Shown piece by piece: positions 34,526 to 43,918 of a DNA stretch of 64,000 nt (the first letter of the stretch is position 1; every line of letters starts with the position of its first letter). The position numbers and the translations under genes were made by a program. Source of the stretch: Thalassotalea loyana (GTDB lineage Bacteria; Pseudomonadota; Gammaproteobacteria; Enterobacterales; Alteromonadaceae); NCBI RefSeq assembly GCF_030161435.1, contig NZ_BSSV01000003.1:62001-126000 (forward strand). Direction: 5' to 3'. The notes under the pieces were generated by a model that worked only from the letters and a program-made list of their open reading frames with translations, did not search any database and was not told the origin of the DNA.

Positions 34526-37081
34526 TTAATCTAACGCAGCGTTAATTTTTTCTGTTAAGTCCTTTGATAAATTATCTAAGCTTCTTAACTTAACCAATTG
34601 TGCTTTCATCATCGCTTGTCGCTTTGGCTCATATTGTTTGAATGCAAGCAAAGGTGTGATTAAACGGGCGGCAACTTGAGGGTTGATCGTATTAAGTTTT
34701 TCAAGTTGGTCACCTAAGAACTCATATCCTCTGCCCGTTGAACAGTGGAAGTGCTTAGGGTTATTCATTGAGAATGCACCAATTAATGAACGAGCTCGGT
34801 TTGGATTATTTAAACTAAAATCCTCACGTGCTAATAGCGCTTTCAAATTTTCAAATGTGTCATCGCCTTGCTGCATCGCTTGTAATGAAAACCATTTATC
34901 CATCACTAACGTCGTGTCTAGCCATTTTCGTTCGAAGTCGGCCATCAAGCTGTCACGAACTGACAATCCCTGATTGGTTGCCGCATTGAGTGCTGCAAGA
35001 TTCTCTGTCATGTTTTCGCCCGCTTGGTAGTGAGCTTCAACCAACTCATGATTAGCAGCATTCACCGCGAGATAACTCAGACAAACACTTGCTAATGAAC
35101 GCGTTTGTGGCGTTCTTTCACCCGATTGACAGTTACGGTATGCCGTTAATAAATGCTCAGATAAGCCATTTGCTAAAAACTGTTTCAACGTATTTAGCGC
35201 ATCAATAATTTTTTCAGGCTCAATGACTTTTGCATTATCCGCTATCTCACCAAAGCCTGGCAGTGTTAGTTGCTCCGCTTTTAATGCTGTATCTAAAGCT
35301 TCATTTGAAAGCACATCTTTAAACGCATTAATCAGTTGTTCTGGTAATTGGTAATTTGGATCTTCGATTAATCGGAAAATGTATCGAGTAAATAATTTTT
35401 GGCCTGCATCCCATTGGCAAAATGTATTATTAGCCTTTTGCATGATTGTGATCAGTTCATCATCACTTTGTTCAAAGCTGACTTTAACTGGGGCACTGAA
35501 ATCACCTAAAAACGCCATGACAGGTTTTTCTTCGTAGCCATCAAATGTCCACACTTGGCTTTCACTTGTAAGCTCGAGTAAATGAGCTTCAACTGCACCC
35601 GTACTACCATTAATAAGCTCTACCTTGATAGGAATATGTAATGGGTACTTTTCTGGTTGTTGTTTTGTCGATTCTGTCAATTGAGAGACTTCGATTTTAT
35701 AGGCTTTGCTACCGTCATCAAAGGTTTCGTTTACTGACAACATTGGCGTGCCTGATTGCGAGTACCAACGTTTAAACAAAGACAGGTCTTTATTCGACGC
35801 ATCAGCCATGGCGTTAACGAAATCATCACAAGTAACAGCCATACCATCAAAACGTTCGAAATAGAGATCCATACCCTTTCTAAAGTTCTCTTGTCCAAGC
35901 AATGTGTGCATCATTCGAATAACTTCCGAGCCTTTCTCATACACAGTTAACGTGTAGAAGTTATTCATCTCCATCACTTTTTCCGGACGAATTGGATGAG
36001 CCATTGGGCTGGCATCTTCGGCAAATTGATGAGCTCGTAGAACACGAACGTTTTGGATTCGAGTGACCGCAGCACTGTGCATATCAGCACTAAATTGCTG
36101 ATCACGAAATACCGTTAACCCTTCTTTTAAACTCAACTGGAACCAATCTCGACAAGTAACTCGGTTACCTGTCCAGTTATGAAAGTACTCGTGAGCAATA
36201 ACGGCTTCAACATTGAAGTAATCGGTGTCTGTTGCTGTATCTTCGTTCGCCAGCACGTACTTAGAGTTGAAAACGTTAAGCCCTTTATTTTCCATTGCAC
36301 CCATGTTGAAAAAGTCCACAGCAACAATCATGTAGATATCAAGATCGTATGCTAATCCAAATACTTCTTCATCCCACTGCATTGATTTTTTTAATGAGGT
36401 CATTGCATGGTGTGCTTTGGATAAGTTGCCTTTATCAACGAATATTTCTAACGCAACATTTCGCCCTTCACTGGTTTTGAAGCTATCACTAAGTAAATCA
36501 AAATCACCTGCAACTAGTGCGAACAAATATGCTGGCTTTGGATATGGGTCATGCCACGTGACAAAGTGCTTGCCACCGTCTAATTGCCCAGAATCAACTT
36601 TGTTACCATTTGATAGTAATTGCGGAAATTGCTCTTGTTCTGCAATCACTTTAGTCGTAAAGGTCGCCATCACATCAGGACGGTCCATGTAATAGGTTAT
36701 GCGTCTAAATCCTTCCGCTTCACATTGTGTACAAAATGCATCACCGGACTTGAACAAACCTTCAAGTGCCGTATTGTTTAGCGGATCGATTTGCGTTTCT
36801 ATCACTAAAACATTGTCCTCTTCCGGCAATGATAGTATCAACCCTGTTTCAGATAATTGATACTGAGCAGCTGAGAGTTGTTCACCATTAAGTGTAACTT
36901 TCAATAACGTTAAGTGCTCACCGTCTAACTGAAGCTGTGTATTTTCAGTCAGTCGTTTAATTGCCATTTCATTTACAACATGGGTTTCGGTGTCGTTCAA
37001 CGAGAACGTTAAATTAACCGTACTAATTTGAAATTCAGGCGCTTTGTAATCCGATAAATAGCGTGTAGTTGATTGAGTCAT
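34526..37081 (-). CDS. pepN: Aminopeptidase N (M1 family)
   Basis: 851-residue zinc aminopeptidase that trims N-terminal residues from peptides in the cytoplasm. The start MTQSTTRYLSDYKAPEF aligns with E. coli PepN; an in-frame ATG 48 bp upstream gives an unneeded extension. The exopeptidase motif GAMENKG and the zinc site HEYFHNW followed 18 residues later by Glu (LKEGLTVFRD) are intact, and the C-terminal helical cap is complete. Length is close to E. coli PepN (870). A hairpin between it and the upstream nhaC gene suggests its own promoter; DUF2835 lies downstream in the same unit. Confidence 0.95.
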   Translation of the reverse strand: MTQSTTRYLSDYKAPEFQISTVNLTFSLNDTETHVVNEMAIKRLTENTQLQLDGEHLTLLKVTLNGEQLSAAQYQLSETGLILSLPEEDNVLVIETQIDPLNNTALEGLFKSGDAFCTQCEAEGFRRITYYMDRPDVMATFTTKVIAEQEQFPQLLSNGNKVDSGQLDGGKHFVTWHDPYPKPAYLFALVAGDFDLLSDSFKTSEGRNVALEIFVDKGNLSKAHHAMTSLKKSMQWDEEVFGLAYDLDIYMIVAVDFFNMGAMENKGLNVFNSKYVLANEDTATDTDYFNVEAVIAHEYFHNWTGNRVTCRDWFQLSLKEGLTVFRDQQFSADMHSAAVTRIQNVRVLRAHQFAEDASPMAHPIRPEKVMEMNNFYTLTVYEKGSEVIRMMHTLLGQENFRKGMDLYFERFDGMAVTCDDFVNAMADASNKDLSLFKRWYSQSGTPMLSVNETFDDGSKAYKIEVSQLTESTKQQPEKYPLHIPIKVELINGSTGAVEAHLLELTSESQVWTFDGYEEKPVMAFLGDFSAPVKVSFEQSDDELITIMQKANNTFCQWDAGQKLFTRYIFRLIEDPNYQLPEQLINAFKDVLSNEALDTALKAEQLTLPGFGEIADNAKVIEPEKIIDALNTLKQFLANGLSEHLLTAYRNCQSGERTPQTRSLASVCLSYLAVNAANHELVEAHYQAGENMTENLAALNAATNQGLSVRDSLMADFERKWLDTTLVMDKWFSLQAMQQGDDTFENLKALLAREDFSLNNPNRARSLIGAFSMNNPKHFHCSTGRGYEFLGDQLEKLNTINPQVAARLITPLLAFKQYEPKRQAMMKAQLVKLRSLDNLSKDLTEKINAALD

Positions 37082-37131
37082 AAAGAGTCCGCAAAGCAAA
37101 GTTGTAGATATTGATTTAGTTATGTGCAAAG

Positions 37132-37156
37132 AAAAGCCAGTTAAACACTGGCTTTT
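37132..37156 (-). terminator. Terminator of the nhaC-like antiporter gene
   Basis: AAAAGCCAG pairs with CTGGCTTTT around TTAAACA, 24 bp past the nhaC stop on the - strand and just upstream of pepN. Confidence 0.85.
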
Positions 37157-37179
37157 GAATATTTATGTATTTAGCAGTT

Positions 37180-38631
37180 TTATGCAGGTTTTACTAATTT
37201 TTTAATTTTAAATCCGATAAAACCATAAATGACTGCAAGAATTGGGTTAATAATGTTAAAGAAACAATAGAACAAGTAATCTAACGGGTTAACCATTAAT
37301 ACACTATACATATATGCACCACATGTATTCCAAGGAATAAGTGGTGATGTAATTGTGCCTGAGTCTTCCAATGTACGACTTAGTACAACAGGATGTAGAC
37401 CACGACGTTCATACTCTTCTTTATACATGCGACCAGGCATTACAATAGCCATATATTGGTCTGCAGTAATTAAGTTTGTACTAAAGCACGTTGCCACAGT
37501 TGATGCAATTAAACTACCTGTAGATTTAGCTGTTTTCAAGATTGCAGTAACAAACACTTTTAACATACCCAAATGCTCTAATACCGCACCAAAACTTAAC
37601 GCACACATAATTAACCACGTTGTGTTAAGCATGCTTGACATACCACCACCACTTAGTAAGTCATTAAGTTCACTATTGCCTGTTTCAATCGCAACACCGT
37701 CAAAAAATGCCGTCCAAACAACGCGTAAATTTGCTTCAACTTGACTTAAACCTTCACCAGCTAGTCGACCAATTAATTCTGGTTGAAAAAGCACGGCCCA
37801 GATAGCGCCGATAATTGCACCGATAGAAACCGCGATAAACGCAGGCGCTTTTCTAATGGCTAAAACAAGCAGCACAACTAAGGGTACGAGGTTAAATACA
37901 CTCAAGTTAAATTGTGACGCTAACTGCTCGTTCAATGAATCAATCGCTTCCGTTGAAGCAGTCGTTGATTCAGTAAAACCCAAGATAGTAAAAATAACTA
38001 ACGCTGTGGCAATTGAAGGAACTGTCGTCCACAGCATGTAACGAATGTGAGCAAATAGTTCACTGCCAGCAATCGCAGGTGCCAAGTTAGTTGTTTCAGA
38101 TAGTGGTGAGACTTTATCACCAAAATACGCACCAGAGATAACTGCACCGGCGGTGATTGCTGGCGATAAATCTAACCCTTGCGAAATACCTAACAAAGCA
38201 ACACCTATGGTTGCTGCCGTCGTCCAAGAGCTACCAATACTCATGGCAACAATACCACAAATAATACAAGACGCTGCGTAGAACCAAGACGGATCTAAAA
38301 TCTTAAGACCATAATAAATCATGGTTGGTACAGTGCCTGAAAGCAACCATGTACCGATGAGTGCCCCTACTGATAATAAAATCAAAATAGCACCTAATGA
38401 TAATGAAATACCATTAACGATCGCTTTTTCAATTTCAGACCAAGAGAAGCCGTTTTTAATACCAATAACAACTGCGATCCCCATAGCAACAAGTAATGCA
38501 ATTTGGTTAGGACCATACGAAGAGTTGTCACCAAACAAGGTCACAGCGCCTGCAAGCATAATAACAAGCGCAATTACTGGAATTACAGAGTCAAACATAC
38601 TCGGCGTGCGTGGTGATGAATCTACTGACAT
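37180..38631 (-). CDS. nhaC: Na+/H+ antiporter, NhaC family
   Basis: 483 residues from ATG 38631 (MSVDSSPRTPSMFDSVIPV); an ATG 84 bp upstream would add an extra hydrophobic stretch and is less likely. About 12 membrane segments are visible. NhaC signatures include SIGSSWTTAATIGVALLGI, GAYFGDKVSPLSETTNLAP, LITADQYMAIVMPGRMYK and SPLIPWNTCGAYM. It exchanges sodium for protons (some family members exchange malate/lactate), suiting a marine cell. It is monocistronic with a terminator downstream. Substrate subtype is not resolvable from sequence alone. Confidence 0.9.
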   Translation of the reverse strand: MSVDSSPRTPSMFDSVIPVIALVIMLAGAVTLFGDNSSYGPNQIALLVAMGIAVVIGIKNGFSWSEIEKAIVNGISLSLGAILILLSVGALIGTWLLSGTVPTMIYYGLKILDPSWFYAASCIICGIVAMSIGSSWTTAATIGVALLGISQGLDLSPAITAGAVISGAYFGDKVSPLSETTNLAPAIAGSELFAHIRYMLWTTVPSIATALVIFTILGFTESTTASTEAIDSLNEQLASQFNLSVFNLVPLVVLLVLAIRKAPAFIAVSIGAIIGAIWAVLFQPELIGRLAGEGLSQVEANLRVVWTAFFDGVAIETGNSELNDLLSGGGMSSMLNTTWLIMCALSFGAVLEHLGMLKVFVTAILKTAKSTGSLIASTVATCFSTNLITADQYMAIVMPGRMYKEEYERRGLHPVVLSRTLEDSGTITSPLIPWNTCGAYMYSVLMVNPLDYLFYCFFNIINPILAVIYGFIGFKIKKLVKPA

Positions 38632-38799
38632 GTGAAAATTAAAACCTATAATTATTGTAATATTTATTGTATTAGCTAAGTAAAATGCCTTTAGTTTTGA
38701 ATAAGTGCAAGTCACAATTTTTCGACGCTTGCGCGATGCAACAATAAATATTCGATAAAACTGAATAGATCATACCATCAATTGCCATTCAAGCAGAAA

Positions 38800-38826
38800 C
38801 AAAAAAGCCGTCACAAGTGACGGCTT
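38800..38826 (-). terminator. Terminator of the msrC-proQ-prc operon
   Basis: AAGCCGTCAC (38805-38814) pairs with GTGACGGCTT (38817-38826); the adjoining A-run is a T-run on the - strand, downstream of prc. Confidence 0.9.
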
Positions 38827-38851
38827 GATTGAATATTAAACAGTTTTCTAG

Positions 38852-40882
38852 CTAATTTTTTGCCAGTTTGTTAAGCGCAATCAAATCAAAGGTAATTTGA
38901 GCGGTTTCGTCCAAGAACACGTCTAACTCTTCAAGCTCTTCTGGTAAATCATCAAGACTTTCGATTGGCTCTTTACCCATTCTCGCTAGTCGCTCGTTTG
39001 CACGCGCTAAACGTTTGGCCTTTCTCGTTTCACGTTTTTCTTTACGCTCATCGATATTCAATGAAATAGTCTTGTCATCTTTCTCAGCTTTGTACTCAGC
39101 AATATCGTTTAATAGGTAATCAAATTCGATATTGGCTTTAATACGCTCTTGGTGCATACCTTCAAGATAAGCAATATCAAATGGTGCGGTATTAACTTGA
39201 CGATAATTTGCTCGAGGCACTTGATCCCAAACTAAAGCATTTTCTTCTTTACTTTCACCCCATTCTTCAGGGCTGATTGCAGAAGGGAATGCAATGTCTG
39301 GCGCTACACCTTTGTGCTGAGTACTACCACCGTTAATACGGTAGAATTTTGCGATAGTATATTGAATTGAACCCAACGGCTTTTCATACAGATCATAAAC
39401 ACGGCCTAATCCGCGATGTTGTTGCACCGTTCCTTTGCCGAAGGTGTTTTCGCCAACAATAATGCCTCGGTTATAATCTTGAATCGCTGCAGAAAAGATT
39501 TCTGAAGCTGATGCACTATATCGGTCAACCATCACGGTTAGTGGGCCATCATAATAGCTAATGCCATCTCGATCGCTGTTTACTGCAATACGGTCTGCCC
39601 CATCACGAACTTGCACAACAGGACCTTTATCAATGAATAGGCCTGTAAGTAATGTTGCTTCTGTTAACGAACCACCGCCGTTGCCTCGCAAGTCAACGAT
39701 AATGCCTTCAACATCTTCAGCTTTTAACTTCTCAATCTCTTTTTTGACGTCTTTTGACAAATTATTGTAAAAACTAGGAATTTCGATAACGCCTAATTTT
39801 CTAGGTTGCCCTTCTACAGAGTCATCAATATAAACGTCAGATTTCGCTGCACGGTCTTCAAGTTTGATTTTGTCTCGAATAATCGACACAGTTTTCATTG
39901 TATCAAGGCTGTCAGACTCGCCTGGTAACACTTGTAAACGTACCTTAGTGCCTTTCGGTCCTTTGATTAAGTCGACGACGTCATCTAAACGCCAACCGAT
40001 AACATCAACAAACTCTTCGTCATCTTGAGATACGCCAACAATACGATCTTTTGGTTTCAATTCACTCGACTTATCTGCAGGTCCACCTGAGACAATACTT
40101 TGGATTACAGTGTAATCATCTTCGGCACGTAACACCGCACCAATCCCTTCCAAGGATAAGTTCATCTCCATTTGGAAACGTTCCGCGTTACGTGGAGATA
40201 AGTAAGACGTGTGTGGTTCAACAATGCGAGCAAAGCTGTTCATCACAATTTGATAAACGTCTTCACTTTCACTTTGCTTTAAACGTTTAATCGTGTTTTT
40301 GTAGCGCTTTGTCAAAAGCTCTTGAATTTTTGGCCACTCTTTTTCAGCCAACGTTAAGTTAAGTGCATCGTACTTAACTTTTTGACGCCAGAGTTCGTTC
40401 AACTCATCAATTGTTTCTGGATGAGAAGCATCTTCTCGGTCAAAGTGATAGCTTTCTTTCTTAGTAAAATCGAATGGCTTATCCAATAACGTCAATGCGT
40501 ATTCATAACGCTCTACACGACGTTGTAGATTAAGGTTGTAAATGTCATAAGCAACTTGTAGTTGCCCGCGAGCAATTACCGCATCAAAATCGTCGCGATA
40601 TTGGTCGAACTGTGCGACGTCAGAGGCTAAAAAAACGTTTTTATTGAAGTCTAATTGCTTAATGTAGCGATCAAAAATTTGATGCGATAAATCATCATCA
40701 ATTTTAAACTTCTTGTAGTGAGCACGCATAAACTGCGCTGTAATGCGCTTCGTCGATACCGCGTGTTGACTCTCAGGGCTTAAAACAGGGAGCTCTTCTG
40801 GTATTTGATTGTCTTTACCAAAACTAACTACTGACACTGCCGACAGAGAAACAGCTATTGCGATACGACATAATTTATGCAT
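38852..40882 (-). CDS. prc: Tail-specific periplasmic protease Prc (Tsp), S41 family
   Basis: 676-residue periplasmic endoprotease that cleaves proteins with nonpolar C-termini and controls peptidoglycan hydrolase levels. Signal peptide MHKLCRIAIAVSLSAVSVVSFG; N-terminal helical domain (about 30-230); PDZ domain (about 235-320, LSLEGIGAVLRAEDDYTVIQ); S41 core with RGNGGGSLTEA; Ser in YSASASEIF and the Lys general base in FGKGTVQQ; C-terminal DUF3340-type tail. It follows proQ by 19 bp, as in E. coli and Shewanella. Length matches E. coli Prc (682). Confidence 0.95.
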   Translation of the reverse strand: MHKLCRIAIAVSLSAVSVVSFGKDNQIPEELPVLSPESQHAVSTKRITAQFMRAHYKKFKIDDDLSHQIFDRYIKQLDFNKNVFLASDVAQFDQYRDDFDAVIARGQLQVAYDIYNLNLQRRVERYEYALTLLDKPFDFTKKESYHFDREDASHPETIDELNELWRQKVKYDALNLTLAEKEWPKIQELLTKRYKNTIKRLKQSESEDVYQIVMNSFARIVEPHTSYLSPRNAERFQMEMNLSLEGIGAVLRAEDDYTVIQSIVSGGPADKSSELKPKDRIVGVSQDDEEFVDVIGWRLDDVVDLIKGPKGTKVRLQVLPGESDSLDTMKTVSIIRDKIKLEDRAAKSDVYIDDSVEGQPRKLGVIEIPSFYNNLSKDVKKEIEKLKAEDVEGIIVDLRGNGGGSLTEATLLTGLFIDKGPVVQVRDGADRIAVNSDRDGISYYDGPLTVMVDRYSASASEIFSAAIQDYNRGIIVGENTFGKGTVQQHRGLGRVYDLYEKPLGSIQYTIAKFYRINGGSTQHKGVAPDIAFPSAISPEEWGESKEENALVWDQVPRANYRQVNTAPFDIAYLEGMHQERIKANIEFDYLLNDIAEYKAEKDDKTISLNIDERKEKRETRKAKRLARANERLARMGKEPIESLDDLPEELEELDVFLDETAQITFDLIALNKLAKN

Positions 40883-40901
40883 GCTTCGTACTCCAACTTT
40901 T

Positions 40902-41549
40902 TTATGAAAAGATATTTTCTACTTGCGTCTTGATAACCATGCCTGATTGAAGTTGAACGTGAACGTCATTACCATCGACTTCTGTGATTACGGCATCCAT
41001 TGGTGCGTTACCAAACTTAACTTTAACTTTAGCACCCTCTTTAACAGTAGACGAGTCTATTGGCGTTAAGTTCACAGGTTCTTGTGGTTTTTTCGCAGGT
41101 CGCTTCGTAGATTTTACGTTTTTAAATTTTTGCTTATTATCCTGAGAGCCTTTATTTTTCGGTGCTTGAGTTCCCTTGCGAGCAGGTTTTTGACCGTCTG
41201 CTTTAGCTTTAGGATTTTTGTTACCAAACTTTTCTTGGCTTTCTTTCAAAGTTTTTGCTGCGTAATCCGCTTGTTCTTGATCGATTTCAGCAACATTTTC
41301 ACCCGCTAGATCGACACGTTGGCTACCCACTTTAACTGATTTTAAGTAGCGCCAGCTGCTTGTGTAATGTCTCAATGCTTGACGAAGGCGGGTTTTGCTT
41401 ACAGTTTCATCATCAGCTAATTGTTCAGCTAAATCTTGAAAAATACCTACTTTTAATGGTTTCGCTGGGCCCTCAATTGAGAAACACGCCGGAAATTTTT
41501 CCACTAATAAAGCAATGATTTCTTTATTGGTATTACGTTTGTTTTCCAT
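40902..41549 (-). CDS. proQ: RNA chaperone ProQ
   Basis: 215-residue FinO-domain RNA-binding protein. Its N-terminal FinO/ProQ domain covers about 8-115 (NKEIIALLVEKFPACFSIEG, LRQALRHYTSSWRYLKSV). A Lys/Gln/Pro-rich basic linker follows (about 118-165), then a C-terminal Tudor-like SH3 domain (SSTVKEGAKVKVKFGNAPMD ... VHVQLQSG). It binds structured small RNAs and mRNA 3' ends. Position directly before prc is the conserved gammaproteobacterial arrangement. Confidence 0.95.
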   Translation of the reverse strand: MENKRNTNKEIIALLVEKFPACFSIEGPAKPLKVGIFQDLAEQLADDETVSKTRLRQALRHYTSSWRYLKSVKVGSQRVDLAGENVAEIDQEQADYAAKTLKESQEKFGNKNPKAKADGQKPARKGTQAPKNKGSQDNKQKFKNVKSTKRPAKKPQEPVNLTPIDSSTVKEGAKVKVKFGNAPMDAVITEVDGNDVHVQLQSGMVIKTQVENIFS

Positions 41550-41566
41550 AAATACTACTTACAAAT

Positions 41567-41854
41567 TTAATTTAAATCTTCAAGATATTGCGAACGGTTA
41601 TCTAATACGTTTTTACACCATTCATAAATATCATCTGTTTCTAGTTCTGGCAAGGCTTGTTCGCCAATCCAGTGGTGCCAGATCAACTCAAGTAATCCTA
41701 CGAGCTCATCTGGCGATATATCTTCTTCGGCTAAATCATACATTGTATGATAGAACTCATTTAGCTTTTCAGCGACTAGTTCTTCTTCGCCTTCCCAGTC
41801 GCCAACAACGGCTTCTGAGACCAAAAAGTCATGTATTACAACAAACTCTTTCAT
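41567..41854 (-). CDS. Small acidic protein of unknown function between msrC and proQ
   Basis: 95 residues, very acidic (many Glu/Asp, e.g. GDWEGEEELVAEKLNEFYHTM and LAEEDISPDELVGLLELIW), no signal or membrane segment, predicted helical. It sits directly after msrC (one base) and 17 bp before proQ in the operon, taking the place where E. coli has yebS. No family recognised. Base use and tight spacing support that it is translated. Confidence 0.7.
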   Translation of the reverse strand: MKEFVVIHDFLVSEAVVGDWEGEEELVAEKLNEFYHTMYDLAEEDISPDELVGLLELIWHHWIGEQALPELETDDIYEWCKNVLDNRSQYLEDLN

Positions 41855-42319
41855 TTATTTACTCAATTGCTCTTCGAATAAACGAACAATGGCTTCTAAG
41901 CCTTTTTGGTCGACTTCATCAAAACGCTCATAAACAATGCTATCGATATCTAGCACAGCGATGACGTTGCCATTTTGGTGAACTGGAATAACAATTTCAG
42001 CATTTGAAGCTGCGTCACAAGCAATATGACCTTCAAATGCGTGAACATCAGCAATGCGCTGTGTACTATCAGTCGCTGCAGCTGTACCACACACCCCTTT
42101 TCCAAGAGGAATACGAATACAAGCAACCTTACCTTGAAAAGGTCCAAGTACTAACTGCTCATCAACCAAGCGGTAAAATCCAGCCCAGTTAACACCATCA
42201 AGGCGTTCGAAAAGTAATGCACTAATGTTTGCCATGTTTGCAATAGCATCAGTTTCATCACCGATAATTGCTTGAACTTGAGCATTCAGTTCTTCGTAAA
42301 AGCTCTCTTTATTCATCAA
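41855..42319 (-). CDS. msrC: Free methionine-(R)-sulfoxide reductase (GAF domain)
   Basis: 154-residue GAF-domain enzyme reducing free methionine-R-sulfoxide. The three redox cysteines are Cys67 (GKVACIRIP), Cys77 (GVCGTAA) and Cys101 (HIACDAAS), with spacing 10 and 24 identical to E. coli YebR Cys84/94/118. The N-terminal LDGVNWAGFYRLV and C-terminal VIAVLDIDS complete the fold. Start codon could be the first or second Met. Operon order msrC-small protein-proQ-prc matches the family context. Confidence 0.93.
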   Translation of the reverse strand: MMNKESFYEELNAQVQAIIGDETDAIANMANISALLFERLDGVNWAGFYRLVDEQLVLGPFQGKVACIRIPLGKGVCGTAAATDSTQRIADVHAFEGHIACDAASNAEIVIPVHQNGNVIAVLDIDSIVYERFDEVDQKGLEAIVRLFEEQLSK

Positions 42320-42335
42320 AGTTCACATCTGCTAT

Positions 42336-42368
42336 AAAAAAGGCGCTTAACATACCTTGAAAAGCGCC
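42336..42368 (-). terminator. Terminator of the SIMPL/DUF2057 unit
   Basis: GGCGCTT (42342-42348) pairs with AAGCGCC (42362-42368); the A-run on the left is a T-run on the - strand. The longer loop (13 bases) makes it weaker than the others. Confidence 0.65.
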
Positions 42369-42410
42369 ATTTTAAAAGTTTTTATCGTATAAATCCTGTA
42401 TTTATTCGAA

Positions 42411-43178
42411 TTAGTCGTGTTCTATCGCATAGGTGACGGAAACTTCAGCAGTTAACCCTTGCGTACCAGCATGAGAACGGTGAAATGTCATCGCTTCAGC
42501 AGCCATCATTTTAGGGCGAGCTTGGTAATGCGATTGCTCTTCTATTGAAATGACCTTGCCTAACTTCGCACCTGACGCACCAAGCAGTGCTGCCGCTTTT
42601 GTTCTCGCATTATTGATAGCGCTTGTTAATAGTGCTTGATATGCTTCTTCATTACTTGACGTAAAACTCTGTAAAGGATCGATACGAGTAGCGCCTAATT
42701 TCACGCTGTTATCAAGTAATTTGTCGTAATTGGCTAAATCAATCAGACGAAACTCAACACTTCGGCTTACGGTAAATTCAACATCTTGCTCATAACCATA
42801 TTCAGGCTGAGCATCTACTTTAACGATACTTGCTTTGCTTTCCGGTGTTGCCATATACACATCACGTACACGTTCAGATGGTTTTGGATATCGAACATTA
42901 ACCGTTAATTGGCTTGATTTAATGTGCTTATCGTCAATACCCAGTGATTTAGCATAACGGGTTAATTGCGATGCTTGCGAGTCGACAACTTGCTTAAGTT
43001 TACTCGCACTTCTGCCCTTTCTCTCGAAACCAAAGCGGACAACAAACGTGTCAGGCACTAGCATCGTGCTCGCTTTACCTACAACTTTAACGCCTTCTTG
43101 TGTTTGAGCATGTGTCCCAGTGATAAACCCAATACCGGCAAGGCATAGTAAACTACCTGAAATTAATTTATTCATCAC
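42411..43178 (-). CDS. SIMPL domain (DUF541) periplasmic protein
   Basis: 255 residues with a signal peptide (cleavage after THAQ, about residue 25) and the SIMPL/DUF541 fold: KVVGKASTMLVPDTFVVRFG at the start, repeated strand-helix units, SINNARTKAAALLGASGAKLGKVISI, and closing VSVTYAIE. E. coli YggE is a relative tied to oxidative stress tolerance; the molecular role is unknown. It is 7 bp after the DUF2057 gene and likely cotranscribed. Start at first or second Met is unresolved. Confidence 0.88.
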   Translation of the reverse strand: MMNKLISGSLLCLAGIGFITGTHAQTQEGVKVVGKASTMLVPDTFVVRFGFERKGRSASKLKQVVDSQASQLTRYAKSLGIDDKHIKSSQLTVNVRYPKPSERVRDVYMATPESKASIVKVDAQPEYGYEQDVEFTVSRSVEFRLIDLANYDKLLDNSVKLGATRIDPLQSFTSSNEEAYQALLTSAINNARTKAAALLGASGAKLGKVISIEEQSHYQARPKMMAAEAMTFHRSHAGTQGLTAEVSVTYAIEHD

Positions 43179-43185
43179 AACCTCT

Positions 43186-43797
43186 CTATTTATTGATCGT
43201 TGATAGGAATGCCTGTTTTTCTGCTTCGCTCGCTTGTTGCCACCAGTAATTTAGCATAGACAAAGCTGTCGGCTGGTTTTTGTTTACAACCGAAGATGTT
43301 GTTTGAGAAGAGTCAGCGGTCGTCAATTTTTCATTGCTTGGGGATGATACTGTCACGCCAGAGCTAACAGTAGTTGGCGCTGTTACTGCTGTAGCCGTCA
43401 ATAAATTCACTTGAGACTCAACGACTTGAGCTTGATTATTGGTCAAAATGACGCGTGGCTTCTTAGCAAACACTTTACCGTCACTTTCACTATCTAGTGA
43501 TGGTGTAGCTAATTTATAGTCTTGATTCTCCTTTGCGATAAAAGAAAATAAAAACGGTTTTGAACGAATTGTGGCAAAGTTTTCATCATCATCTTCAAAG
43601 AATTCTTGATACTTCAATAGCAGTTTTTGCTCACCAGGCTTGATGGCAAACTCTGTTGATTTTTCAAAAAAACTCGATTCGTGTTCAATGCCGTTTATCT
43701 CTAGAACCTTTAGGGTCTCACTTATCATTAACTTACCTGCGAGCGCTGGCGTACATACAAAGAAAGTACTCAACAAAAGGTGTTTTATCTTGATCAT
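43186..43797 (-). CDS. DUF2057 family periplasmic protein
   Basis: 203 residues with signal peptide (cleaved after ALA, residue 20) and the DUF2057 opening GKLMISETLKVLEINGIEHE followed by FAIKPGEQKLLLKYQEFFEDDD. A Ser/Thr-rich linker leads to a C-terminal helix ALSMLNYWWQQASEAEKQAF that resembles the tail of YccT-type proteins. YccT (CsgI) of E. coli affects curli formation, but function here is unknown. Cotranscribed with the SIMPL gene. Confidence 0.85.
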   Translation of the reverse strand: MIKIKHLLLSTFFVCTPALAGKLMISETLKVLEINGIEHESSFFEKSTEFAIKPGEQKLLLKYQEFFEDDDENFATIRSKPFLFSFIAKENQDYKLATPSLDSESDGKVFAKKPRVILTNNQAQVVESQVNLLTATAVTAPTTVSSGVTVSSPSNEKLTTADSSQTTSSVVNKNQPTALSMLNYWWQQASEAEKQAFLSTINK

Positions 43798-43918
43798 AAT
43801 TAACTCAATTCGCTTAAAATCAGTATCATCTTATGAAAACAAAATATAAATGAAAAGTGTATTCGGGTTAAACTCCTTAATAAGGTAAACAATAAAATCA
43901 TGAAAATACGAGGATTTA

